Shown in pieces: positions 1-9,866 of a stretch of 64,000 bases of DNA. The position numbers and the translations under genes are program-made. The stretch's first letter is position 1; the number at the start of each line of letters is the position of its first letter. This DNA is from Symsagittifera roscoffensis (lineage: Eukaryota > Xenacoelomorpha > Acoela > Convolutidae). The DNA is taken from assembly GCF_963678635.1 (NCBI RefSeq), contig NC_087062.1:87273845-87337844 (forward strand). The letters are read 5' to 3'. The notes below the pieces were generated by a model, which made no database searches, was not told the DNA's origin, and saw nothing but the letters and a program-made list of their open reading frames with translations.

Positions 1-1
1 T

Positions 2-916
2 ACCGAATGGTCAGCAGATGTAAAATTATTTCCCTTAGCATATAATTCACAAATAACGACAACTTTAGGAATGTCACCATACGAAATGGTTTTTAACCAA
101 AAGCCACGCAAACCAATAATGTTTACAGCAAATTCTCATAAAAACGCACAAGGTTATTGTCAACCAAATAAAGACTCAATTTGTTATAACCTACCTTTAC
201 ATACACACGATGAAGATCATTTTCATCACCCACAAATTCTTAAACTAGCCTCCGGTACACACACCGAATGGATTCTAAATAGAGATAAAAAACACAATGA
301 AATTTATCAAAAAATAACAAAAAAGTTATTACAAAGACAAAACATTAATGAACAAATCAATTCACGTTTTACACCAGCCTCCGATTTAAAAATTGGAACA
401 TTTGTTTTAATACCTAATTTTAATACTCAAAAAGGAATTTCTAAAAAATTACAACCCCTTCGAAAAGGACCATACCAAATAATTGCAAAACCCACTGATG
501 TCACATATAAAATTACCGACTCAAACAAAAAAGAAATCGTTCAACATCGAAACAACCTATTACCTTATTACCCAAAAGAATACGCACTCCGCGAATTAAC
601 TCAATTATATTCTTTCACAGGATTAAAAATCATTCAAAATGAACCACATCTGAAAAACACAGAACAAAATGATAACCCCACCGAAAATCAAAACACAAAA
701 CCAACCGCCACCAAAAACAATACACCAAACCATAAGGAATCTCCAAAACAAAGAAAAAATGGAAAAATGACAGAACAAATAATACCCCAAGAAGAAATAG
801 ACAAATCTGAACATAGAAAAACAACAAGACTCCGAAATCAACCACGTAAAAACTACAAAATGTTCATCCCCCAATCTAAAATATTAAAGAAAGTAGAATT
901 TAAAAAGGAATTTTAA
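2..916 (+). CDS. pol: Pol polyprotein, integrase C-terminal part (partial)
   Basis: The frame is open from base 2, so the ATG at 71 is internal and the true start lies left of the window. The first residues carry the end of an integrase core (LAYNSQ..., then SPYEMVF followed by KPRKP, the usual 'SPYE-vF-P-P' block). At about residues 145-165 comes LRKGPYQIIAKPTDVTYKI, a GPY/F module as found in Ty3/gypsy and gammaretroviral integrases, which helps hold DNA during strand transfer. After it follows a hydrophilic K/N/Q/T-rich tail of about 110 residues up to the stop at 914-916. Integrase acts in the nucleus on element cDNA. The frame is intact here. The catalytic D,D-35-E residues would lie upstream of the window. 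Confidence 0.85.
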   Translation, partial: TEWSADVKLFPLAYNSQITTTLGMSPYEMVFNQKPRKPIMFTANSHKNAQGYCQPNKDSICYNLPLHTHDEDHFHHPQILKLASGTHTEWILNRDKKHNEIYQKITKKLLQRQNINEQINSRFTPASDLKIGTFVLIPNFNTQKGISKKLQPLRKGPYQIIAKPTDVTYKITDSNKKEIVQHRNNLLPYYPKEYALRELTQLYSFTGLKIIQNEPHLKNTEQNDNPTENQNTKPTATKNNTPNHKESPKQRKNGKMTEQIIPQEEIDKSEHRKTTRLRNQPRKNYKMFIPQSKILKKVEFKKEF

Positions 917-1510
917 GATTTCATACTTCACAATCTTGAAACCTCCGTAACATTTTTCATTTCAATTTTTCAAAATAACATGCTCACAAGTACGCAATAA
1001 TTCTAGTTCAAAATAGACCAATAGGATTCATCCAATCCGCCACTTTCTCTAACTCAAACTAAGATCAATTAGACGAATAATCTAGAACTCCAGGCACATC
1101 TCTAACTATAACTTTACAACCTCCAGGTCAAAAATAAGCAAACCACTCCAACTTGACAACTAAAATAAATATCACCATAATACCGTACCCCTCCCTTATC
1201 TAATAACCCAAAGATCAACAATATTTCCCCAACTCAGACCACGAATACCCCCAAAACAAATTTGATAACTTAGCCTAAAGTAACAAAATGAAGATTTTAA
1301 TTAGCCTAAAGTATAAAAATCTCACCATACCCCGGATCATTTGACAAACAAAAATAAAGAAAAAGACGACCTCCCAGTCACCATGAAAATTGCCCCCAAC
1401 AATTTTTTACAAAAATCAACCCACTTGTCAAAAAACTAATAAATAATTCGACCACACTAGAAAATCGCCTCAAACAGCAAAAAATATTCGACCAAGAGAT
1501 CATTTCTTAA
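917..1510 (+). other. Noncoding spacer between pol and the post-pol ORFs
   Basis: This stretch of about 590 bases has stops in all forward frames. It contains two near-repeats of 'tagcctaaagta' at about 1273 and 1302. I see no protein-like reading and no clear promoter. It could hold splice acceptors for the downstream ORFs, but no single site stands out. Confidence 0.4.
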
Positions 1511-1741
1511 ATGCTCTTCTCTCAAACAGTTGCTCAAATACTTATAAATTTTAAACATTTTTTTTCAATACTTGAAGCCCTTATAATATTTCTTTTTGAT
1601 ATACTTGAATCTTTTCTAATAATCCTAATCATTTTTTGTAACATTTTTTTAATTTTCTACACTATTCTCGAACTATTCCTCCAACTTTCCAAAACCCTTG
1701 AATATATCCACAGGTACGATTTTAACAACTTGTCTAAATGA
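1511..1741 (+). CDS. Small hydrophobic ORF A of the retroelement (76 aa)
   Basis: The 76-residue product starts at an ATG and is almost entirely hydrophobic, with I/L/F runs such as IIFLFDILESFLIILIIFC followed by a short polar C-terminus. It looks like one or two membrane segments. Its TGA stop overlaps the ATG of ORF B in the string ATGA (1738-1741), which suggests coupled translation. No family is recognised; small membrane accessory proteins are known in some retroviruses and other enveloped viruses, but that is only analogy. Copy 2 has lost this region, so conservation cannot be judged here. The composition is T-rich and could in part reflect base bias, hence modest confidence. Confidence 0.45.
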   Translation: MLFSQTVAQILINFKHFFSILEALIIFLFDILESFLIILIIFCNIFLIFYTILELFLQLSKTLEYIHRYDFNNLSK

Positions 1742-1926
1742 TACGAACAATTTTCAGTAGAACCGATATTTTTTTATTGTTTGTAATTTTCATAGCATTC
1801 TTATCATCCCTCATTTTGACAATATGTAAATGTATAAAGAAAGCAATCCTCACATTTGCCCTAGCAACAATCCTTCTAATTCTTTTTTTAGAAGAATATT
1901 ATAATAAACACAAAATTTCTCACTAA
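1738..1926 (+). CDS. Small hydrophobic ORF B of the retroelement (62 aa)
   Basis: The ATG sits inside the ATGA that also ends ORF A. The 62-residue product has two hydrophobic stretches, IFLLFVIFIAFLSSLILTIC and ILTFALATILLILFL, separated by a short KCIKKA basic link, and ends in a charged tail. This fits a two-pass hairpin membrane protein. The function is unknown. The stop at 1924-1926 lies 10 bases before the methionine-free ORF opens. Confidence 0.45.
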   Translation: MIRTIFSRTDIFLLFVIFIAFLSSLILTICKCIKKAILTFALATILLILFLEEYYNKHKISH

Positions 1927-1936
1927 AGTAATAATT

Positions 1937-3068
1937 CAAAAAACCATCAAAAATTGCTACCCAACAGTCACAGCATCAGTCTTCACCGACATCATCCCAA
2001 GATAACCAAACACCACCTTCAACTACTCAAAATCCTCAAACGTCTACACGAATTTCTTTTCAAGACAATCCATACACTTTTGAAGAACGACATACTCGTT
2101 TATCAGAACCACTAGAACCAGTCCAACGACAAGCACCTTTAAGCGAACCAACATATAACCTATACCCAACACTACCACAAGAACTAAGTAGAATAAAAAA
2201 TTCTAGTCAAAACCAAAATACAGTCGAAATAAATAGACAAATTATACATCCTCGACGAAATAGAAATTTTCAAACTCCCCGAGTTCATTTTGATATACCT
2301 CAATCCCCATCACAAAACACTCCAGAAAACCCCATTGGTATATTACCAGAAACCCCTACGCTTCTTTCACAACGTAGCACCTCAAGCCTACCATCAGATT
2401 ACTTAGGTTCAACACCAACATCTGAGCAAATACGTGAAAATCCCTTTAACCCCCCAAACCAGACATCGCGACTACCATATTGGACTACACATTCATTTAC
2501 ACAAGGTGAACCAAATTTAGTCAATGACCCCATAGATATTTCTACGGATACAACAACATCCTCATCACTACCAGAAACATTATCACTACCATCAACACCA
2601 TCAATAAGCCAGTTTTCACCACCACCCTTTAACTTAAACTTTCCAAATAATCTCGACGCCAGATATCGAGAACAATCATCAATAAATATTCCTTTAAGAC
2701 TAGATTGGAATACATTCACAGCACCTCCACCACTATTTGGACAACATCAAGAAAGTAACCGCCTTCATAACTGGGCACTTAATAGATTACAATATCGCCA
2801 AGATATTCACAACGATATCCGTGATCACAATATTCAAATACTCCAACAAAACAGTTTACAATTAAAGTTTGAAATCACAGTTAAGTTAAATAATATTACC
2901 CAACATCCCTACCCATTAAATCCACCTAACATAACAGCTCAATCACTACCACCACCGTTTATAACTACTGAAGTAATATACAAATACGACAGATATACCA
3001 AAAACACAATTGGCTACATTACATTTTATAATCCATACTCAGGATTATCATACACATGTATATTCTAA
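1937..3068 (+). CDS. Methionine-free ORF C (about 376 codons) upstream of env
   Basis: The frame is open from just after stops at 1931-1936 to the TAA at 3066-3068 and contains no ATG codon, so translation must begin on another exon or at a non-AUG codon. The first 250 residues are rich in S, T, P, Q and N and look disordered (for example TPPSTTQNPQTSTRISFQ). The last 120 look folded, with a helical RLHNWALNRLQYRQDIHNDI stretch and a beta-rich end, YITFYNPYSGLSYTCIF. Copy 2 keeps a recognisable but frameshifted version at 54783-55709, and the substitutions there often spare the amino acid, which supports a real protein. A splice acceptor such as 'ctacccaacag' near 1967 is possible. The final 13 bases overlap the start of env in another frame. 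No family is recognised; a structural or matrix-like role is a guess. Confidence 0.6.
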
Positions 3069-5672
3069 AATTATTAATTTTTCTCCAACTCCCTTTTCTA
3101 GTAATCTCAAATCAAAACATAAACCCTTCTCCTCGTACAGGACCACAAGACTTACTAGTAACACATTACGATTGTGAAGAAAATGAACAAAAAACACTAC
3201 ATAAATATGCAATAAATCAAGTATCACAATGTGAAACAGAACCACAAGCTATAGACCACAGATGTAATAGCAACACTCTATTCAAAAGCCCGAGCAACAA
3301 CAGTTACAGGTTATAAATTCACAGCAACATTTTCCGAAAAGAAAGTACATTGTTCACAAGTCTCGAATGGAAACAAAAACCGACTTGACCATGAATCATT
3401 CTATCAAAGTAATATAGAACGTCTTTTACATCTCAATCCCGACGATTGTAAAAATGAATTACTAAGACTAAACATCACACAAAATAAAAACTCCCAAAGA
3501 AAATTAGTTAATTTTCAAGTTTTTTCAGACTCTGTACATCAATCACAACTTGAAAGACACCAAGGACATATAAAACTAGACGAAAAATACCCGTATAACG
3601 GCGCACACGGACGATTAACCTATGACCTACACGATAAACATTGGATACCACACATTGGTATAAATGACCCATCAAACTGCAAAGCAGACACAAAAAATAA
3701 AGGATACCAAGAAATAATGTTTTTCGATTGGAAAATACAACTCGAAAAAATACAACTAACACGAGATTTATCAGATAATACAATGATCTATCAAGGTTTC
3801 CGATTACCTTGTAAAAATGATCAAGGTTATTGCGACCCTACAACGAGAACACAAGCAACAATTGTTTGGTTCCCCGAAGATACATGTACAACATTTCAAG
3901 TAGCAAAAATACACGCTCGTATGATAAAATTTCACGAAAAATATTTTATACAATCAATTCCATATGAACAAGTCCATCCCTCACGAAAACTAAGTTCTAA
4001 TTTTAGAAACATAGACAATATAGAAAATAAATTGACACGTTTTCAAATATATCAAGAAACAGAACTTGCATGTAAATACAGGAATCCACTTCACAGAACA
4101 CAATACTCTGAAATATTAGTTGAATACGAAAAAGGATTCGACATGACCACTGGAAAAATAAAAATCGACCCATATGCCACAGGTCATCCTTTAAACGAAG
4201 GAACATCCTATATACCAGTTAATTTTCAAAAAAGCAACGGACAACCTGGTGGACATCTAAAACCTCAGGACACCAGAAGCACACGCTTACAAGAATTATC
4301 ACTAATGAACACTACATATTTCGGTAATATCCACTATGATATTCATTTAGATATGAAACTAGATTATACAATTAGCCGAATTTTTCAAGAAATGTCACTC
4401 TCCGAATTAGAAACACTACACCAATTATGCGAATTAGAACGAACACAAATATTACAATCACTTGCACTAGCAGTATTAAAAATACCCTATGCAGGATACT
4501 TATTATCTGGAAATAGATCAAATTTTTTAGACTATGAAGGAAACATCTTATGGTTTTATACTTGTACTAAAAAAGTATCACCACTATACGTTTTTGAAGA
4601 TAAACGATGTTATAAAAGAATCCCTATCTTTTATAAGAATAAAGTACATTTCGTGGATACACTTTCACGAAGAACCTATTTCTGGGATACCGCAGTCCCA
4701 TGTGGATCAGAAAACAGCCACAATGTAGTACAACTAAACCCTGATGAAAATAAATATTATCTTCTCACACCATATCCCACATTAATGCAATCACTCAAAA
4801 AATTTTCACCAGAAAGCATTCGCGCTATTGCTCGAAACCCAAATATAGACTTACAATCAATAGGAATCTATTCAAAATCAGATATTCAACATCACATTAG
4901 AACACAACAATTCCAAGAATTATTAACACAAATGGACACTATACAAAGACAATCAATAGACCAAAATTTACGCAAACTTGCAGAAACCGCAGGATTTGCC
5001 GATATCTACACGCAAGACTATAGCGGATATTTTAAGGACATTAAAGATTACATATATCTAAACGGTGAAAAATACCGTCCCCAAGATATATCACCAATTA
5101 ACATTTTTAGCTTTGTTACACTCAAAAATGAGATCCTCGATTTTCTAGGATGGCCCTACTACATCTTAGAAAAATTGACTATTTTATACGCAATGTTTAA
5201 CTTTATTGGATTTCTTTTCTCACTTTTAAAAGGAATCTACAACACATGTGCTATACACACACAAGTAAACAGACAAGCAAGTGTAGCACGCATACTATTT
5301 GCAGGATTTTTTGGAATCTTTTCTACATCTATAAACAAAATTCTTTTAGACGCACAAATAAAAGAATATAACACAAAAATAACAACACGACAAAATACAT
5401 ACGACGAAGAACATAACAATGTAGACATAACGCCAACGGCACCACAATTACCAGCCCTACCAAATAACCATCCACTATCCCTAGTCCCACGAAATTTTCG
5501 AAACTTAGCCATCACACATAATCCAAATTTTCGACTCACCACATCACAAAGTCCCATTCAACATATAATGACACACCAGTCACAAGATGATAATACTTAT
5601 GAACAAATTATTGAACAACCCCATACCACCGCTTTTCAGTCTCAAAATAATCATTTTTTTAGCCCACGATGA
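3056..5672 (+). pseudogene. env: Envelope-like glycoprotein gene of copy 1, frameshifted near its 5' end
   Basis: The ATG at 3056 opens a hydrophobic leader (MYILKLLIFLQLPFLVIS) typical of a signal peptide. The frame is broken at about 3253, where copy 2 has two more bases. The other frame then stays open to the TGA at 5670-5672, including a 651-codon stretch from 3717. The ectodomain has spaced cysteines and several N-glycosylation sequons. A strongly hydrophobic segment at about 5173-5250 (LTILYAMFNFIGFLFSLLKG) is the likely membrane anchor. A second hydrophobic block and a long polar tail with P/S/N/Q-rich sequence follow. Position after pol plus leader plus anchor supports an entry glycoprotein. 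I do not assign the fusion class. The break means that this copy as assembled does not encode a full product. Confidence 0.75.
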
Positions 5673-6562
5673 GCCGCCAACTTGGATCACTACACCGATC
5701 AAATTCCCACCCAACCAATCTTACCTCTCCAATCCCAATAATACCACTTTTTGCTTTTCCGCCACCCGATTTTCCATCTAGTAATGTAACATCAGGCATG
5801 AATTCCGACACTAATTCACACATCTCAGTTTTATATTCCATCTCACAACTCAATAACCCGAATATTGAAACCCCCGATGAATTTGCCGACTCAGAACCAT
5901 CCCCATCCAATAATTTTCATAACTCTTCTAATTTTTCTCAACCCCCTTTTCAACCCATATTATCCAATAACCCAGACCCAATCACCCCCACACCCTCTTA
6001 TGCTTCCCAAGTTACCCCAACCTACTCCTCATACCATTCTGACCAATCATCTCATTCTCCAGACACCCCCCGAATCTCCCGAGAGCTAGATAATTTTATT
6101 ACCCTTCAACAACAACCCTACCACCTTAATACCCCAACCATAAACCAAATCTCCTCCACAATAAATTCATCCAACCCCCCTACCCCTACACCCTCTTCAA
6201 ATTATACTGAATCATTAGCACCATCATCCACATCAACTGAATCTTCACACAATACTAATAGAGCTTACCGCACTTTTAAAAGAAAGTTCCCCAACCATCC
6301 TTTCCCAGCAAAACCAGGAACAGCCCGTGAATACATCAACCACCCCAAGCATACTAACACAAAAGAATTTTTAGCCATCACCTTACCCTCATTCCCACAA
6401 TACACCTTAAACACCCCCCACGACACTAACGAAACACGCAACTTTGTAGATGAATACGTTTTAATGCCTACTCTCTCTTGGACCTCATATTATCATTTCA
6501 CTAACCCTCTTTGCTTACCTTTATCTAACAAAAAAGCAACGGACAACCTGGTGGACATCTAA
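5669..6562 (+). pseudogene. Truncated first copy of the 601-aa ORF (297 codons)
   Basis: It begins at the ATGA overlap with env (5669-5672) and is identical to the first 287 codons of the intact ORF at 7971. At the duplication junction (6528/6529) it runs into env sequence in another frame and stops at 6560-6562. It holds the disordered S/T/P/N-rich part and only the start of the folded part. Confidence 0.85.
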
Positions 6563-7974
6563 AACCTCAGGACACCAGAAGCACACGCTTACAAGAATTA
6601 TCACTAATGAACACTACATATTTCGGTAATATCCACTATGATATTCATTTAGATATGAAACTAGATTATACAATTAGCCGAATTTTTCAAGAAATGTCAC
6701 TCTCCGAATTAGAAACACTACACCAATTATGCGAATTAGAACGAACACAAATATTACAATCACTTGCACTAGCAGTATTAAAAATACCCTATGCAGGATA
6801 CTTATTATCTGGAAATAGATCAAATTTTTTAGACTATGAAGGAAACATCTTATGGTTTTATACTTGTACTAAAAAAGTATCACCACTATACGTTTTTGAA
6901 GATAAACGATGTTATAAAAGAATCCCTATCTTTTATAAGAATAAAGTACATTTCGTGGATACACTTTCACGAAGAACCTATTTCTGGGATACCGCAGTCC
7001 CATGTGGATCAGAAAACAGCCACAATGTAGTACAACTAAACCCTGATGAAAATAAATATTATCTTCTCACACCATATCCCACATTAATGCAATCACTCAA
7101 AAAATTTTCACCAGAAAGCATTCGCGCTATTGCTCGAAACCCAAATATAGACTTACAATCAATAGGAATCTATTCAAAATCAGATATTCAACATCACATT
7201 AGAACACAACAATTCCAAGAATTATTAACACAAATGGACACTATACAAAGACAATCAATAGACCAAAATTTACGCAAACTTGCAGAAACCGCAGGATTTG
7301 CCGATATCTACACGCAAGACTATAGCGGATATTTTAAGGACATTAAAGATTACATATATCTAAACGGTGAAAAATACCGTCCCCAAGATATATCACCAAT
7401 TAACATTTTTAGCTTTGTTACACTCAAAAATGAGATCCTCGATTTTCTAGGATGGCCCTACTACATCTTAGAAAAATTGACTATTTTATACGCAATGTTT
7501 AACTTTATTGGATTTCTTTTCTCACTTTTAAAAGGAATCTACAACACATGTGCTATACACACACAAGTAAACAGACAAGCAAGTGTAGCACGCATACTAT
7601 TTGCAGGATTTTTTGGAATCTTTTCTACATCTATAAACAAAATTCTTTTAGACGCACAAATAAAAGAATATAACACAAAAATAACAACACGACAAAATAC
7701 ATACGACGAAGAACATAACAATGTAGACATAACGCCAACGGCACCACAATTACCAGCCCTACCAAATAACCATCCACTATCCCTAGTCCCACGAAATTTT
7801 CGAAACTTAGCCATCACACATAATCCAAATTTTCGACTCACCACATCACAAAGTCCCATTCAACATATAATGACACACCAGTCACAAGATGATAATACTT
7901 ATGAACAAATTATTGAACAACCCCATACCACCGCTTTTCAGTCTCAAAATAATCATTTTTTTAGCCCACGATGA
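6529..7974 (+). pseudogene. Second env copy lacking its 5' part
   Basis: This is the duplicated 3' portion of env, fused at 6529 to the interior of the downstream ORF. The frame is open from an internal ATG at 6607 to the stop at 7972-7974 (455 codons). The signal peptide and the N-terminal ectodomain are missing, so a surface protein is not expected from this copy. It places the intact downstream ORF behind the same ATGA junction as in the first unit. Confidence 0.85.
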
Positions 7975-9776
7975 GCCGCCAACTTGGATCACTACACCGA
8001 TCAAATTCCCACCCAACCAATCTTACCTCTCCAATCCCAATAATACCACTTTTTGCTTTTCCGCCACCCGATTTTCCATCTAGTAATGTAACATCAGGCA
8101 TGAATTCCGACACTAATTCACACATCTCAGTTTTATATTCCATCTCACAACTCAATAACCCGAATATTGAAACCCCCGATGAATTTGCCGACTCAGAACC
8201 ATCCCCATCCAATAATTTTCATAACTCTTCTAATTTTTCTCAACCCCCTTTTCAACCCATATTATCCAATAACCCAGACCCAATCACCCCCACACCCTCT
8301 TATGCTTCCCAAGTTACCCCAACCTACTCCTCATACCATTCTGACCAATCATCTCATTCTCCAGACACCCCCCGAATCTCCCGAGAGCTAGATAATTTTA
8401 TTACCCTTCAACAACAACCCTACCACCTTAATACCCCAACCATAAACCAAATCTCCTCCACAATAAATTCATCCAACCCCCCTACCCCTACACCCTCTTC
8501 AAATTATACTGAATCATTAGCACCATCATCCACATCAACTGAATCTTCACACAATACTAATAGAGCTTACCGCACTTTTAAAAGAAAGTTCCCCAACCAT
8601 CCTTTCCCAGCAAAACCAGGAACAGCCCGTGAATACATCAACCACCCCAAGCATACTAACACAAAAGAATTTTTAGCCATCACCTTACCCTCATTCCCAC
8701 AATACACCTTAAACACCCCCCACGACACTAACGAAACACGCAACTTTGTAGATGAATACGTTTTAATGCCTACTCTCTCTTGGACCTCATATTATCATTT
8801 CACTAACCCTCTTTGCTTACCTTTATCTAACACTCACATCGATATAGAGCGAAATACGGACATACTATATCGACTCACTACACCACTAACACCTAGACAA
8901 TTTACTTACGTTGGATATAAAAAATCACTAAAAACACACACTGCACCTAGAGCTAACGAATATACACTCGAATACTATGATCACAACATCATCAGAGCTA
9001 ACCAAGATCAATTCTTAGACGACGATCGCTTCGCTAATCCACAAATTACCGAGAAATTTTTCATCAAGACACCATATACATTCACACTAAACATCTTCGA
9101 CCGAAAGTTTGATCACATTATTTCAGAAGCACTAACAGACACACAAGCATACGAAAGTTTCAAAGAACGCTTCCAAATATTTTCACTAACCTTTCATTTC
9201 CTTGCACCACACGAAAGAGATTTACACTGCTCACACGATATTATGTTGCGCACTAAACAAACCCACACATATAGTTATTATCGCTTCATCCAAAATCACT
9301 CTGACCTACACACACCCTCTAGACAACCACACCATCGTTTTCAATTTATTAATTCCAAATACACTTCACCATTTTTCCTAAATTTCACATATTGTATTAA
9401 AGACACTAACCTCCATGGTATTCTTCGTAATTATGACCCCATAACCCAAATGTACATCTTCTGTCCCATTACCAAGACCTTCAACGCCGAAGAATCCCGA
9501 CCCTTCCTTATCCCGCACGAGTTTGTACAACCCATAGAAATCCCAATTTTAGAATTCATCCACAACACTAAATTCAATCACAAATTATATAATCTAATCC
9601 AAAACACACCTTATGAGTTTGCAGTTGGCACTGAAGAACTAACCACTATTAAGGCACTTCAATTGCTTTGGCCACTGCTTCAAACTAAAAATATCATCCG
9701 CATCTTAGCTAAACTACTAACAACTTCAGAACTAATTCACGACATCTTCCCCCACGGTTTTTTCCCCGACAACTAA
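7971..9776 (+). CDS. Unrecognised 601-aa ORF downstream of env (ORF X)
   Basis: The ATG shares the string ATGA with the env stop (7971-7974), an arrangement kept in copy 2 (58301-58304), so reinitiation after env termination is a likely expression route. Residues 1-205 are disordered, rich in S, T, P and N with repeated short P-S-T motifs. Residues 206-601 look folded, with mixed aromatic, basic and acidic sequence, few cysteines, no signal peptide and no membrane segment. Blocks conserved in copy 2 include YRFIQNHSDLHTPS, SPFFLNFTYCIKDTN and NTPYEFAVGTEEL. No catalytic motif or known family is recognised. The long open frame and the protein-level conservation in a diverged copy argue for a functional product, perhaps a structural or regulatory accessory protein. 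The stop at 9774-9776 is followed after 3 bases by a splice donor. Confidence 0.7.
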   Translation: MSRQLGSLHRSNSHPTNLTSPIPIIPLFAFPPPDFPSSNVTSGMNSDTNSHISVLYSISQLNNPNIETPDEFADSEPSPSNNFHNSSNFSQPPFQPILSNNPDPITPTPSYASQVTPTYSSYHSDQSSHSPDTPRISRELDNFITLQQQPYHLNTPTINQISSTINSSNPPTPTPSSNYTESLAPSSTSTESSHNTNRAYRTFKRKFPNHPFPAKPGTAREYINHPKHTNTKEFLAITLPSFPQYTLNTPHDTNETRNFVDEYVLMPTLSWTSYYHFTNPLCLPLSNTHIDIERNTDILYRLTTPLTPRQFTYVGYKKSLKTHTAPRANEYTLEYYDHNIIRANQDQFLDDDRFANPQITEKFFIKTPYTFTLNIFDRKFDHIISEALTDTQAYESFKERFQIFSLTFHFLAPHERDLHCSHDIMLRTKQTHTYSYYRFIQNHSDLHTPSRQPHHRFQFINSKYTSPFFLNFTYCIKDTNLHGILRNYDPITQMYIFCPITKTFNAEESRPFLIPHEFVQPIEIPILEFIHNTKFNHKLYNLIQNTPYEFAVGTEELTTIKALQLLWPLLQTKNIIRILAKLLTTSELIHDIFPHGFFPDN

Positions 9777-9779
9777 CAG

Positions 9780-9866
9780 GTAAGTATGAATTAAATGAAT
9801 ATTACTAACTAATTAAAATATTAAAAAACTCACCATACCTTATCCATGTTTTCCTTAGATTTTTAG
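9780..9866 (+). other. Putative 87-nt intron just after the ORF X stop
   Basis: The donor is CAG|GTAAGTATG at 9777-9788, an almost ideal 5' splice site, 3 bases after the stop codon. The matching acceptor is 'gatttttag|cc' ending at 9866. Copy 2 has the equivalent pair at 60112 (AAG|GTAAATATA) and 60195 (ttcttttag|tc), giving 84 nt. An intron in a 3' untranslated region of a retroelement is unusual. The alternative is that this donor is used with a more distal acceptor, such as 'attcgcacag' near 10160. Confidence 0.5.

Larger units (their letters stand above)
4227..8832 (+). repeat. 2,302-bp tandem duplication inside copy 1
   Basis: Bases 4227-6528 are repeated at 6529-8830 with an offset of exactly 2,302. 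The shared sequence starts at 'caaaaaagcaacgg' (4227 and 6529) and ends with 'ttatctaaca' (to 6530 and 8832), leaving only the 2-bp overlap CA at the junction. Every ORF in the two units translates identically. The unit covers the last two thirds of env and the first half of the downstream ORF, so the array gives one env with the full 3' part, one env lacking its 5' part, one truncated downstream ORF and one full downstream ORF. It is either a very recent duplication or an assembly artefact. Confidence 0.95.

Noticed and set aside
3508-3783. Minus-strand ORFs over env and ORF X (also at 5237, 7539, 58212 and others)
   Set aside because: They are shadows of the plus-strand coding frames in AT-rich sequence.
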